Source: Gammaproteobacteria bacterium (GTDB taxonomy: Bacteria > Pseudomonadota > Gammaproteobacteria > JAJFKO01). Taken from it: a DNA stretch of 64,000 nucleotides. Under the pieces are notes generated by a model, which saw only the letters and a list, made by a program, of their open reading frames with translations, had not been told where the DNA came from and searched no databases. The stretch spans positions 148,573-212,572 of the forward strand of contig JAJFKO010000071.1 in NCBI GenBank assembly GCA_021773175.1, in the 5' to 3' direction. Below, one piece after another: positions 9,049 through 17,652 of this stretch (within the stretch, counting starts at the first letter, position 1; every line of letters starts with the position of its first letter). The position numbers and the translations under genes were made by a program.

Positions 9049-9222
9049 CTATACCTCAACCATTTCAAAATCAATTTTAGTCGCGCCACAATCTGGACAC
9101 ACCCACGTTAAAGGAACATTTTCCCAACGCGTACCAGCATCAATACCTTCTTCTGGCCAGCCTTGTTCTTCATCATAGATTAATCCACATAACAAACACA
9201 TGTAACGCTTAAAATCAGGCAT
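9049..9222 (-). CDS. Rubredoxin
   Basis: A 57-residue one-iron electron carrier. The protein starts [18 protein letters not shown] and contains both metal-binding knuckles, CLLCG (Cys9, Cys12) and CPDCG (Cys42, Cys45). It also has the family's core [17 protein letters not shown], which matches the usual length and aromatic pattern of rubredoxins. Its ATG begins 1 nt after the TAG of the nucleoside phosphorylase gene, so it is translationally coupled to it. No rubredoxin reductase or partner oxidase is nearby. The partner is unknown; oxidative-stress or di-iron enzymes are common users in the family. Confidence 0.93.
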   Translation of the reverse strand: MPDFKRYMCLLCGLIYDEEQGWPEEGIDAGTRWENVPLTWVCPDCGATKIDFEMVEV

Positions 9223-9223
9223 A

Positions 9224-10060
9224 CTAAAATAACTCCTCTTTCGCTAATTCTTTAATGGTATTAATGGCAACATTAACGCCTTGTGCTTCAACATCTGCAA
9301 TCACATCACTATTGGCAAAATCATCGGTTTCACCAACGATCGATAATACGGCACCACTTAAAACGCGATGTTGAATGCCTTCGCCTTGTTGCGCTAGTTC
9401 ATAATTAAATATACTTGATAAAACAAATAGAATCGATGTTTCCATTTCTGATGCAAGCACACCTGCTCTACGCATAATATTCATATAATTTTCTTGCTCA
9501 CCCGACATGGGTCCTTTAGCAAATTCACGTCCATACAGCGACGCTTTACAATGCACGATACCAATGTGGGTCTTATCTGCGAGCTTTAAGCTTGCAGCAG
9601 CTTGCTTCGCGGCTAATACCATTTCTAATGATGCTAAGGCTGGAAATTCAACAGGCACATAGCAACGGCTAGCATCTTCATCGCGCACTGCGCTACTCGC
9701 AATAACAATATCACCAGGATGAACACTCTGCGGTTGTAAGGTTCCTGCCGTACCCACTCGCAAAAATCTTTTCACACCGAGTCGAAATAATTCATTGAGA
9801 ATAATATCAATACTGCCTGAGCCCATACCGCTAGAGATACTCGCCACATCAATTTTATGCTTACCAACTTGTAGCTGCCCTAAATAGAGATTGTGGGAAC
9901 GCGGATGCGGCTTGACCTCGAGATTAGTAAACTGCTCAGCAATCTGCTTAGCCCGACCATCCGACCCCGGTAACAGCACATAACGACCTAAGCCATTATT
10001 ACCAGCTAAATCAGCAGCAGTTGCATTCAGATGCACGGGTTTGAATTCTTTGTCAGCCAT
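9224..10060 (-). CDS. Nucleoside phosphorylase (uridine/purine phosphorylase family)
   Basis: About 278 residues from ATG at 10060 ([13 protein letters not shown]). An in-frame ATG at 10117 would add 19 residues that do not look like the family, so I prefer the later start. The family pattern is clear: [18 protein letters not shown] (phosphate-binding start), [40 protein letters not shown] and ASEMETS. The enzyme should cleave a nucleoside with phosphate to a base plus (deoxy)ribose-1-phosphate. The QxR pair that marks uridine specificity in E. coli Udp is not obvious, so the substrate is uncertain. It is followed immediately by the rubredoxin gene. Confidence 0.85.
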   Translation of the reverse strand: MADKEFKPVHLNATAADLAGNNGLGRYVLLPGSDGRAKQIAEQFTNLEVKPHPRSHNLYLGQLQVGKHKIDVASISSGMGSGSIDIILNELFRLGVKRFLRVGTAGTLQPQSVHPGDIVIASSAVRDEDASRCYVPVEFPALASLEMVLAAKQAAASLKLADKTHIGIVHCKASLYGREFAKGPMSGEQENYMNIMRRAGVLASEMETSILFVLSSIFNYELAQQGEGIQHRVLSGAVLSIVGETDDFANSDVIADVEAQGVNVAINTIKELAKEELF

Positions 10061-10247
10061 AAATCGATGCTCGATATTGATAAATATGAATTTGCGCGCA
10101 ATTGTACACGTTTTCACCTGTAATTTGTATGCTTAAATCAGTGCGCTTCAAATTCCAAGAATCAATGAAAGTTAATTTTTGATTGTTTTTTGCACACAAG
10201 AGTGATATGTTAACGAAAATTTATGATCACCCTAGGAAATTAACTCA

Positions 10248-10823
10248 ATGAAAACTCTATATGCTGTCAGCAAACCCGTAAAAATGACTTATGCTGGAAG
10301 ATTAGGCCTTTATAAGGCTGGTATCTATAAGCCACAAACCGGTCAACGCGCTGTAAATACTTTATTAGCTACGCCAGAAATCGCCGTTTTTGAAACCGAA
10401 GCAAAAGCGAAGGCATTTGCTAGAATGCAAGCAGTTCAGAAGCCATTTTCTAAGATGAATATAACCGCACCAACTAATGATATTAACAGTGGAGAAGGCA
10501 AAAGAGAGTCTGCACGGGTAAATCTACATGCTCCTTTGGTTTGCGAAATACTAGTTGATGTTGATGATTTTAGTTTACCTGCAGAAAGCCAAAATAAAGA
10601 AGTTTTTTTCTTAATGGGTGGTTTTGCGAATGAAGTGTGTAATGACTTTTTATTTCCCGAAAGAGACACACGGCCACGGCCTGTTACATTGCTATATCAT
10701 ACCATCGAGGCTGCACAAATTCGCCAATGTATCGCCGTCACAGATATGTTTAATCGACGAGATACTTCCGTAGCAGATTTAAGACTGCAACAGCGTAGTG
10801 AAATTAAATGTTCTGTGATGTAA
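10248..10823 (+). CDS. Hypothetical protein
   Basis: A 191-residue cytoplasmic-looking protein that I do not recognise. The N-terminal 65 residues are basic (MKTLYAVSKPVKMTYAGRLG, ETEAKAKAFARMQ). A middle segment is polar (PTNDINSGEGKRESARVN), and the C-terminal half may be an alpha/beta domain (LVCEILVDVDDFSLP, VFFLMGGFANEVCNDFLF, VTLLYHTIEAAQIRQC). It has no signal peptide, membrane helix or known motif. It lies in the same direction as hemL, 60 nt upstream, but a -10-like TATAAT between them suggests hemL has its own promoter. Confidence 0.55.
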   Translation: MKTLYAVSKPVKMTYAGRLGLYKAGIYKPQTGQRAVNTLLATPEIAVFETEAKAKAFARMQAVQKPFSKMNITAPTNDINSGEGKRESARVNLHAPLVCEILVDVDDFSLPAESQNKEVFFLMGGFANEVCNDFLFPERDTRPRPVTLLYHTIEAAQIRQCIAVTDMFNRRDTSVADLRLQQRSEIKCSVM

Positions 10824-10832
10824 TTTCAGGGT

Positions 10833-10877
10833 ATAATCTCCGCTAATTCCTATTTACCACAATAGCAATAGCGGAGG
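10833..10877 (+). promoter_or_regulatory. hemL leader: -10 box and inverted repeat covering the ribosome-binding site
   Basis: A TATAAT (10833-10838) lies 45 nt before the hemL ATG, with no convincing -35. Immediately after it, CTCCGCTA (10839-10846) is the exact reverse complement of TAGCGGAG (10869-10876), which contains the hemL Shine-Dalgarno GGAGG. Allowing one bulge, the stem extends by about four pairs. Transcripts reading through from upstream could fold and hide the ribosome-binding site, while transcripts starting at about 10845 would lack most of the first arm. The sequence relation is seen directly; the regulation is inferred. Confidence 0.4.
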
Positions 10878-10883
10878 ATTCCC

Positions 10884-12167
10884 ATGACAGATTCAGCAAG
10901 TCTTTATCAACGTGCGCAACAAGTTATTCCTGGCGGCGTTAATTCACCAGTACGTTCATTTAATAGTGTTGCTAGTGATCCGTTATTTTTTGCCAAAGGT
11001 GAAGGCGCTTATCTTACCGATGTTAGTGGTAAAAAATATATTGATTATGTTGGTTCATGGGGTCCTTTAATTCTCGGTCATAATCATCCTGCTATTATCG
11101 AAGCCGTACAAAAAGCGGTTAGCAATGGTTTGAGTTTTGGTGCTTGTACAGAATCAGAAGTACAGCTCGCCGAAAAAGTTTGTGACATCATTCCTTCAAT
11201 TGAACAAGTGCGCATGGTGAGTTCCGGAACCGAAGCCACCATGACAGCAATACGGATCGCGCGCGGTTATACTAACAGAGATTACATTATTAAGTTTAAC
11301 GGTTGCTATCACGGTCACAGTGATGGCTTACTCGTGAAAGCTGGTTCTGGTGTTTTAACATTAGGTTTACCAAGTTCTGCCGGTGTACCCCAGGATGTTG
11401 TGAAATACACATTAACCGCTGATTACAATAACCTCGATGAAGTAAAACAATTATTCGCGAAATACAAAGATAATATTGCCGCCATTATTATTGAACCTGT
11501 TGCTGGTAACATGGGATGTATATTACCGCAAAATGGATTCTTACAATCATTGCGTGACATCTGTGATACTGAAAAAAGTTTATTAATCTTTGATGAAGTC
11601 ATGACGGGCTTTCGTCCTGGTATTCAAGGTGCGCAAGGCCATTACAATATTACACCTGATTTAACCACGTTAGGTAAAATTATTGGTGGTGGTATGCCTG
11701 TTGGCGCTATTGGCGGTAAAAAAGAAATTATGCAACAACTTGCACCACTAGGACCTGTTTATCAAGCAGGCACGCTATCAGGCAACCCTGTGGCAATGGC
11801 AGCAGGCCTTGCCGCACTAGAAACGATTAGCCAAGCTGGTTTTTATGACAAACCTACTGCTAACACCACTAAACTGTTACAAGGCTTACAAGAAATAGCA
11901 GATAAACACAATATTCCGCTAACCTGTAATCAGTTTGGCACAATGTTTAGTGTTTTCTTTACCAATCAACCTGAAGTTACTAATTTTGATCAAGTCATGA
12001 ATTGTAATAAGGAACATTTCATTACATTCTTCCATAGTATGTTAGAACAAGGCGTCTATTTAGCACCATCAGCATTTGAAGCCGGCTTTATGTCTAGCGC
12101 TCATAGTGATACAGAAATTGCCATGACACTTACAGCCGCGGCCAATGCAATGCAAAATTTGTGCTAA
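10884..12167 (+). CDS. hemL: Glutamate-1-semialdehyde 2,1-aminomutase
   Basis: A 427-residue PLP enzyme that makes 5-aminolevulinate from glutamate-1-semialdehyde (C5 pathway of haem synthesis), in the cytoplasm. It shows the family opening [17 protein letters not shown], the substrate and PLP regions [16 protein letters not shown] and [18 protein letters not shown], the Asp of [12 protein letters not shown], and the PLP lysine in [15 protein letters not shown] (about residue 267). Length is normal. GGAGG lies 6 nt before the ATG. It stands alone between a hypothetical gene and an aldehyde dehydrogenase. Confidence 0.97.
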   Translation: MTDSASLYQRAQQVIPGGVNSPVRSFNSVASDPLFFAKGEGAYLTDVSGKKYIDYVGSWGPLILGHNHPAIIEAVQKAVSNGLSFGACTESEVQLAEKVCDIIPSIEQVRMVSSGTEATMTAIRIARGYTNRDYIIKFNGCYHGHSDGLLVKAGSGVLTLGLPSSAGVPQDVVKYTLTADYNNLDEVKQLFAKYKDNIAAIIIEPVAGNMGCILPQNGFLQSLRDICDTEKSLLIFDEVMTGFRPGIQGAQGHYNITPDLTTLGKIIGGGMPVGAIGGKKEIMQQLAPLGPVYQAGTLSGNPVAMAAGLAALETISQAGFYDKPTANTTKLLQGLQEIADKHNIPLTCNQFGTMFSVFFTNQPEVTNFDQVMNCNKEHFITFFHSMLEQGVYLAPSAFEAGFMSSAHSDTEIAMTLTAAANAMQNLC

Positions 12168-12285
12168 TAGTGCCGATCTCGAAAACAACTTTGTAAAATC
12201 ACCTTTAGACATCTAGAATGAATATGTAGGTAATATCAGGACTTACGATAATAATAATTCATTGTCTGCATAAGGAGAGCAAGCC

Positions 12286-13653
12286 ATGACCATCGAGACT
12301 ATCAATCCTACCACTGGAAAAGTCATTAATACTTATACTGAAATGACTAAACCTGAATTCGATAAGATCATTGATTCAACTCATCAAGCATATTTAGATT
12401 GGCGCAAGACTTCATTTCAAGAGCGCTCGCAAAAGATGTTAGTCGCAGCAGAAATACTACGCACGAATAAAACGGTATATGCTAAGTTAATGGCAGAAGA
12501 AATGGGTAAGCCTCTCGCTGCTGGTCAAGGTGAAATTGAAAAGTGTGCCTGGGTCTGTGAATATTATGCAGAAAATGCTGAGAAACATTTAGCGTCAGAA
12601 ATGATTGAGACTGAAATGGCAAAAAGCTATCGCAGCTATAGTCCGCTTGGTATTGTTTTCGCAATCATGCCGTGGAATTTTCCTTTCTGGCAAGTTTTTC
12701 GTTTTCTAGCTCCAACACTCATGGCTGGTAATGGTGCTTTATTAAAACATGCTCCAATTTGTACAGGAACAGGTTTTGCAATTGAAGAGATTATTAAACA
12801 AGCAGGTTTTCCAGAAAATTTATTTCGCCATTTAGTGGTTGATAATGAAGGCGCCGCTGAAGTTATTAGAAATTCAAAAGTCATTGCCGTCACGTTAACA
12901 GGCAGTGAAAGAGCTGGACAAGCTGTCGGTGCTGAAGCTGCTGGTAATTTGAAAAAAGTTGTTTTGGAACTTGGAGGCTGTGACCCTTATGTTATTTTAG
13001 AAGATGCGGACTTAGAAAAAGCAGCTGAAGCAATTGTCACTTCACGACTTAGTAATTCAGGTCAAGTCTGTATTGCGGCAAAGCGTGTTATTGCTGTTGA
13101 TGCTGTTCACGATAAATTAAAAGATTTAGTACTACAAAAACTTGATCGCTTTGTAATGGGTGATCCATTACAGCCTCATGTTAACTTTGGTCCTTTAGCA
13201 CGAAAAGATATTCGTGATGAAGTTCATAGCCAGGTTCAACAATCTATTGCTGCCGGAGCAAAGCTCATTGCTGGTGGTGAAATTCCTGACGATGATGGTT
13301 TCTATTACCCGCCAACCATGCTAGTAAATATTAAGAAAGGCATGCTTGCTTATGATAAAGAAATCTTTGGTCCTGTTGTTGCTTTTCTAAAAGCTGCTGA
13401 CGAACAAGAAGCGATTGAAATTGCCAATGACACGCCTTATGGATTAGGTGGTGCGGTCTTTACTGAAGATTTAGCTAGAGGTGAACGCATTGCAAGAGAT
13501 GAGATTCAAAGTGGTGCCTGCTTCGTGAATACATTTGTAGCTTCTGATCCACGCTTACCATTTGGAGGCATTTACCAATCAGGCTATGGCCGCGAATTAT
13601 CGAAAGAAGGTATTCGTGAGTTTATGAATCTGAAAACGGTTTGTATAAAATAA
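12286..13653 (+). CDS. NAD(P)-dependent succinate-semialdehyde-type dehydrogenase
   Basis: A 455-residue aldehyde dehydrogenase of the short Sad/GabD-like branch. Motifs seen: IMPWNFPFWQ (cofactor-site Asn), TGSERAGQAVGAEA (Rossmann), the general-base Glu in VLELGGCDP, the catalytic Cys in NSGQVCIAAKR (about residue 262), and EIFGPVV and LPFGGI.QSGYGREL near the C-terminus. These fit oxidation of succinate semialdehyde to succinate, but other small aldehydes are possible. AAGGAG sits 8 nt before the ATG. No GABA transaminase gene is adjacent. An imperfect hairpin follows the stop. Confidence 0.88.
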   Translation: MTIETINPTTGKVINTYTEMTKPEFDKIIDSTHQAYLDWRKTSFQERSQKMLVAAEILRTNKTVYAKLMAEEMGKPLAAGQGEIEKCAWVCEYYAENAEKHLASEMIETEMAKSYRSYSPLGIVFAIMPWNFPFWQVFRFLAPTLMAGNGALLKHAPICTGTGFAIEEIIKQAGFPENLFRHLVVDNEGAAEVIRNSKVIAVTLTGSERAGQAVGAEAAGNLKKVVLELGGCDPYVILEDADLEKAAEAIVTSRLSNSGQVCIAAKRVIAVDAVHDKLKDLVLQKLDRFVMGDPLQPHVNFGPLARKDIRDEVHSQVQQSIAAGAKLIAGGEIPDDDGFYYPPTMLVNIKKGMLAYDKEIFGPVVAFLKAADEQEAIEIANDTPYGLGGAVFTEDLARGERIARDEIQSGACFVNTFVASDPRLPFGGIYQSGYGRELSKEGIREFMNLKTVCIK

Positions 13654-13660
13654 TGTTAAC

Positions 13661-13697
13661 GCTCTTCGAACGTATGCAATGCCGACGTTCGAGGAGC
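13661..13697 (+). terminator. Inverted repeat after the aldehyde dehydrogenase gene
   Basis: Arms GCTCTTCGAACGT (13661-13673) and ACGTTCGAGGAGC (13685-13697) pair over 13 bp with one G-T mismatch and an 11-nt loop, 7 nt after the stop codon. There is no T-run, so factor-independent termination is not assured. Confidence 0.45.
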
Positions 13698-13719
13698 AAT
13701 CTGATGGAAACAACAAAAC

Positions 13720-14268
13720 ATGGCCATACGTAGAATTATTTTCTTACTCTTGTTGGTTATCTTTGCTTATATCGTTTATGTGGTAGTCAGTTACGTGAGC
13801 AATGAAACCTATCATCAACCATCTACAACATCGACCAACATACAGATCTTTAAAGAAGATGGTTCTACGACAGCTATTCAAGGCTATAGCAAAAAGACTA
13901 TTGTTTCACACACAGTAAGAGATTGCTTTCTAGTATTATTAAAAAAAGGAACTGTTATCTCACTCTATAGCAAATTAAGTCCGCAACCTTCAAACTCACT
14001 ACAACAGTTTCAACATGATTTTCCACAGTTACGCTTAATCTGCTTTCATAATGAAACTCAAAAAGCAGGAAACCTTAGCAACTTAAAAGACAGCGGTATC
14101 AAAAGCGTTCAATACCAATATGTAAAAGATAAACTTTTAGCAACGGGGATTTTACTGAATGGTGAGAAAGTTCCGTTATACATTGCACCCGAAAGCTTTA
14201 TTAAACAATTAGGTCAAAAGAAAGAAAATAACCCTGATACTTTGCCAAGTATTGAAAATCAAAAATAA
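13720..14268 (+). CDS. Hypothetical membrane-anchored periplasmic protein
   Basis: A 182-residue protein with a short basic start (MAIRR), one uncleaved-looking membrane helix (about residues 5-27, IIFLLLLVIFAYIVYVVVSYV) and a polar domain predicted to face the periplasm. The domain has beta-like segments (CFLVLLKKGTVISLYSKL, LLATGILLNGEKVPLYIA) and two Cys (about residues 69 and 107) that could form a disulfide. I do not recognise the family. It lies between the aldehyde dehydrogenase hairpin and a convergent terminator, so it is probably a single-gene unit or read-through partner. Confidence 0.6.
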   Translation: MAIRRIIFLLLLVIFAYIVYVVVSYVSNETYHQPSTTSTNIQIFKEDGSTTAIQGYSKKTIVSHTVRDCFLVLLKKGTVISLYSKLSPQPSNSLQQFQHDFPQLRLICFHNETQKAGNLSNLKDSGIKSVQYQYVKDKLLATGILLNGEKVPLYIAPESFIKQLGQKKENNPDTLPSIENQK

Positions 14269-14286
14269 TAGGTTTTCTTATGGAAT

Positions 14287-14329
14287 AATATTCCGCAGTA
14301 AATATGCTGTAATTTCACTGCGGAATATT
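14287..14329. terminator. Bidirectional hairpin between convergent genes
   Basis: A perfect 13-bp inverted repeat (AATATTCCGCAGT / ACTGCGGAATATT) around a 17-nt loop lies exactly between the stops of the plus-strand hypothetical gene and minus-strand dksA. The A/T-rich outer flanks on both sides suit a shared terminator. Confidence 0.6.
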
Positions 14330-14356
14330 TAAATAAGGACACAATCAGATAAAGAA

Positions 14357-15487
14357 TTACATCGAGCGCTGGCGCTCTTTGATTTCATCCATGGTTTTAC
14401 AGTCAATACACAATACTGCTGTTGGCCGTGCTTCTAAACGACGAATTCCAATATCGATACCACACATTTCACAGAAACCATAATCATCTTCTTCAATACG
14501 CTGTATTGCTTCATCAATTTTACGAATTAATTTACGCTCACGATCACGAGTACGTAATTCTAAACTAAATTCTTCTTCTTGTGATGCGCGGTCAGTAGGA
14601 TCAGGGAAGTTAGCCGCATCATCTTTCATGTGATGCACTGTTTTATCAACCTCTTCCATTAAACTTTGTTTCCAAGCAATCAAAACTATACGGAAATGTT
14701 GTTTTTGCGTTTCATTCATATACTCTTCATTTTTGCGTGGCTGGTAAGGTAAGATATCGCCAAAAACCGGTACTTGCTGTGATTTAGGAATTGCTTTTTC
14801 AGTTACTTTTGCCGTTGCTTTCGCTTTTTTCTTCATTTCTTCTACCAAATTTATTTCGGTTTTACCAACAATATTTAAGTTGATTTTACCTATTTTTGGC
14901 TGAATATTCGTAACTTTACTCGTTTCTGTAGCAGCAGTTTTCTTAGTTGCTGCTTTTTTAGTTGTTGTTGCCTTCTTCGCCACGACTGCTTCTTTAGCTT
15001 TTTTAGTCGTTGTCGTCTTTGCACTTGCTGGTGAGACGGTCTTTGTAGCTTTAACTGCTACTTTCTTTGTCACCTTTGCTGGTTTTTTTACGGCTGTAGT
15101 TGTCTTTTTCGCTGTTGTCGATGTTTTCTTTGTCACTGCTTTTGAGGCCTTCGTTGTTACTGTTTTTTTCTTAGCTGTCGTCGCCTTTACTGGCTTCTTA
15201 CTAGCTGCGGTTGGTTTCGTTGTAGATTTCTTAGTGGCTTTGACTGACGCTGTTTTTTTAACTGCTGTTTTTGCTGTTGCTTTTTTAGCTGCAGGTTTAA
15301 CAGCAGCTTTTGTCGAAGTCTTGGTTCGACTAGTTGTTTTCGTCGCTGTTTTCTTAGCTTTACTAGGCGCTACTGGCTTTTTTGTTGTTTTAGCAGGTTT
15401 AGCTGCCTTCGTCGCTGTCTTAGAGGGCGTTTTTTTCTTCGCTGTTGTCGTTTTACTTGTCGCTTTTTTCCTTGTCGTTACAGCCAT
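14357..15487 (-). CDS. dksA: DksA-type RNA polymerase regulator with long histone-H1-like N-terminal tail
   Basis: A 376-residue protein. Residues about 225-376 are a full DksA: the coiled-coil tip DPTDRASQE with both acidic tip residues (Asp296, Asp299), RERKLIRKIDEAI, and a Cys4 zinc finger (Cys339, Cys342, Cys360, Cys363). This part should bind the RNA polymerase secondary channel and act with ppGpp. Residues 1 to about 200 are almost only Lys, Ala, Thr, Val and Ser in KKTTA/KKAT-like repeats, like histone H1 or bacterial H1-like proteins. E. coli DksA is only about 150 residues. GGGGGA lies upstream of the ATG. The tail may bind DNA or polyphosphate; similar K/A-rich extensions occur in some other gammaproteobacterial DksA proteins. 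Confidence 0.9.
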   Translation of the reverse strand: MAVTTRKKATSKTTTAKKKTPSKTATKAAKPAKTTKKPVAPSKAKKTATKTTSRTKTSTKAAVKPAAKKATAKTAVKKTASVKATKKSTTKPTAASKKPVKATTAKKKTVTTKASKAVTKKTSTTAKKTTTAVKKPAKVTKKVAVKATKTVSPASAKTTTTKKAKEAVVAKKATTTKKAATKKTAATETSKVTNIQPKIGKINLNIVGKTEINLVEEMKKKAKATAKVTEKAIPKSQQVPVFGDILPYQPRKNEEYMNETQKQHFRIVLIAWKQSLMEEVDKTVHHMKDDAANFPDPTDRASQEEEFSLELRTRDRERKLIRKIDEAIQRIEEDDYGFCEMCGIDIGIRRLEARPTAVLCIDCKTMDEIKERQRSM

Positions 15488-15701
15488 AACAGATCCCCCG
15501 TTAAGTTATATCGCCTTGCCTATTCATACTGACTCGCGATACTCATTCATAATGTATAAAAATAGTTAACTATTCAGCAAAAATCCAGTTTATTTTAATT
15601 GTTTTTAAATATTTAGCACATATATTGCTTTCAATGCTGTTTTTACTGGAAACTTACGCAAAACCTGCGTGAATGTAGCAGCATCAGGCTTATTGTCAAG
15701 T

Positions 15702-16550
15702 TTATTTTTCTACTGGGAGCTGTCCAACCGTGACACGATCTAGATTCGCTAAATCTTGGTAAGTGACAATATTTTGGAAACCTGCAAACTGTAGTAATTC
15801 CCGTGTTGCTGCGCCTTGTTGATAACCATGTTCTAACAATAACCAGCCCCTATCAAGTAAGTACTTTCCTGCATTAACAATAATCTCTTTCAGTGCAGCA
15901 AAACCAACATCTGCTGCGGCTAATGCCGCTTTAGGTTCATAAGATATACTGGTTCTGTGTAAATGCGGATCATCTTCAGCAATATATGGAGGATTACTAA
16001 TAATAACGTGAAAACGTTTATTTGGAACATCACTAAACCAATTACTCAAATAAAACGCAATATTATTTACTTGTAAACACCGAGCATTATCTCTTGCGAT
16101 TGTTAAGGCTGATTCATGCAAATCCGTAGCATTAATATACCATTGCGGTTTTTCTTTCGCTAAAGCGATAGCGATAGCACCAGAACCCGTACCTAGCTCA
16201 AGTATATCTGCCTGCTTATAATTACTTAATACATCCAAAGTTAACTCGACTAACATTTCAGTTTCGGGACGAGGAATAAGAACAGCGTCATTAACCATGA
16301 AGTCAAGTGACCAAAATTCACAATGGCCTATAAGATAAGCAATAGGTTCGAGCTGCTTGCGACGCTTAACAAGTGAAACAAAATTTTGATAAATATCGTT
16401 AAGAATAATTTCTTCTGGCCAAGTATACAGAAAACTACGCGGTTTATTTAAACAATGAGCTAATAATACCTCGGCATCAAGTCGTGCAGTATTTGAGACG
16501 TCGACTAATTCGTAAACAGCTTGCTGCAAAACAATTTCAATGGTTTTCAT
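15702..16550 (-). CDS. prmC: Release factor glutamine methyltransferase
   Basis: A 282-residue SAM-dependent N5-glutamine methyltransferase that modifies the GGQ glutamine of release factors RF1/RF2. It has an N-terminal helical domain, PIAYLIGHCEFWSLDFMV and LIPRPETEMLVE, the SAM-binding ILELGTGSGAIAIALA (about residues 113-128) and the catalytic NPPYIAEDD. Its start lies 1 nt after the prfA stop, so it is co-expressed with its own substrate protein. Confidence 0.95.
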   Translation of the reverse strand: MKTIEIVLQQAVYELVDVSNTARLDAEVLLAHCLNKPRSFLYTWPEEIILNDIYQNFVSLVKRRKQLEPIAYLIGHCEFWSLDFMVNDAVLIPRPETEMLVELTLDVLSNYKQADILELGTGSGAIAIALAKEKPQWYINATDLHESALTIARDNARCLQVNNIAFYLSNWFSDVPNKRFHVIISNPPYIAEDDPHLHRTSISYEPKAALAAADVGFAALKEIIVNAGKYLLDRGWLLLEHGYQQGAATRELLQFAGFQNIVTYQDLANLDRVTVGQLPVEK

Positions 16551-16551
16551 A

Positions 16552-17646
16552 TTAAACCGTATCTTTACCTGATAATGTTGCTAACTGTTCCGCTTGATAT
16601 TCACGAATTAATGGTTGTACAACTTGCCCTAAAGCTCCATCCATGAATTCATCAAGCTTATACAGTGTTAAGTTGATGCGATGATCAGTAACTCGACCTT
16701 GCGGATAATTATAAGTGCGAATACGCTCTGAGCGATCACCACTACCGACTAAACTTTTACGCGTTTGCGCTTGTTCGGTTTTTTGTTGTTGCAATTGCAC
16801 ATCTAATAGCTTTGTTTTCAGTAATGACATCGCTCGTGCTTTATTCTTATGTTGGGAACGTTCATCTTGACACTCAACAACAATACCAGAAGTTAAATGG
16901 GTAATTCGAATAGCAGAATCAGTTTTATTAACATGTTGTCCGCCAGCACCTGATGCTCGAAAGGTATCAATACGCAAATCACTAGTATCGATATCAACAT
17001 CATCAATTTCTTCTGCTTCAGGCATAATAGCAACAGTACAAGCAGAAGTATGAATACGTCCTTGTGATTCTGTTGTTGGAACACGTTGAACACGATGTGC
17101 ACCAGACTCAAATTTTAATTCTGAGTAAACACCTTGGCCAACAATACGTGAAATAATTTCTTTAAAACCGCCATGATCACCTTCGTTCTGACTAATCACT
17201 TCCACACGCCAACCTTGCTGTTCAGCATAACGACTATACATACGAAATAAATCACCAGCGAAAATTGCGGCTTCATCGCCACCTGTTCCGGCACGAACTT
17301 CCAAGAAAATATTTTTATCGTCATTGGGGTCACGAGGTAGTAACAACAACTGTAGTTCTTGTTCTAATGCTGTATAGCGTTCTTCAGCATCGGCAATTTC
17401 TTCTTTAGCTAAGGCAACAACATCAGGGTCATCATCTTCGAGCAAGGCTTGATCCGCTGCAATTAACTCTTCAATCTCTTTGTACGATTTATAGCACTGT
17501 ACAATATTTTCTAAATCAGCATATTCTTTGGAGTAATCACGATATTGATTTTGATCATTGATAATTTCAGGATCCGCCAATAAAGCGGCTATTTCTTCAT
17601 GCCTTTCCAGTAATCTTTCTAACTTTTCTCGAATTGAAGTTTTCAT
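16552..17646 (-). CDS. prfA: Peptide chain release factor 1
   Basis: A 364-residue RF1 that terminates translation at UAA and UAG. The codon-reading PxT motif is present as P-T-T in [18 protein letters not shown], as is the peptidyl-hydrolysis GGQ in [15 protein letters not shown] (about residue 235). RF1-specific landmarks include [15 protein letters not shown]. Length matches the family. It lies 6 nt downstream of pmbA and directly upstream of prmC. Confidence 0.97.
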   Translation of the reverse strand: MKTSIREKLERLLERHEEIAALLADPEIINDQNQYRDYSKEYADLENIVQCYKSYKEIEELIAADQALLEDDDPDVVALAKEEIADAEERYTALEQELQLLLLPRDPNDDKNIFLEVRAGTGGDEAAIFAGDLFRMYSRYAEQQGWRVEVISQNEGDHGGFKEIISRIVGQGVYSELKFESGAHRVQRVPTTESQGRIHTSACTVAIMPEAEEIDDVDIDTSDLRIDTFRASGAGGQHVNKTDSAIRITHLTSGIVVECQDERSQHKNKARAMSLLKTKLLDVQLQQQKTEQAQTRKSLVGSGDRSERIRTYNYPQGRVTDHRINLTLYKLDEFMDGALGQVVQPLIREYQAEQLATLSGKDTV

Positions 17647-17652
17647 ATTTTC

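Noticed and set aside
15234..15569. Long hydrophobic ORF on the plus strand opposite dksA
   Set aside because: It is the mirror of Lys/Ala-rich repeat codons on the other strand, which read as Val/Phe/Ala; it has no supporting start signal.
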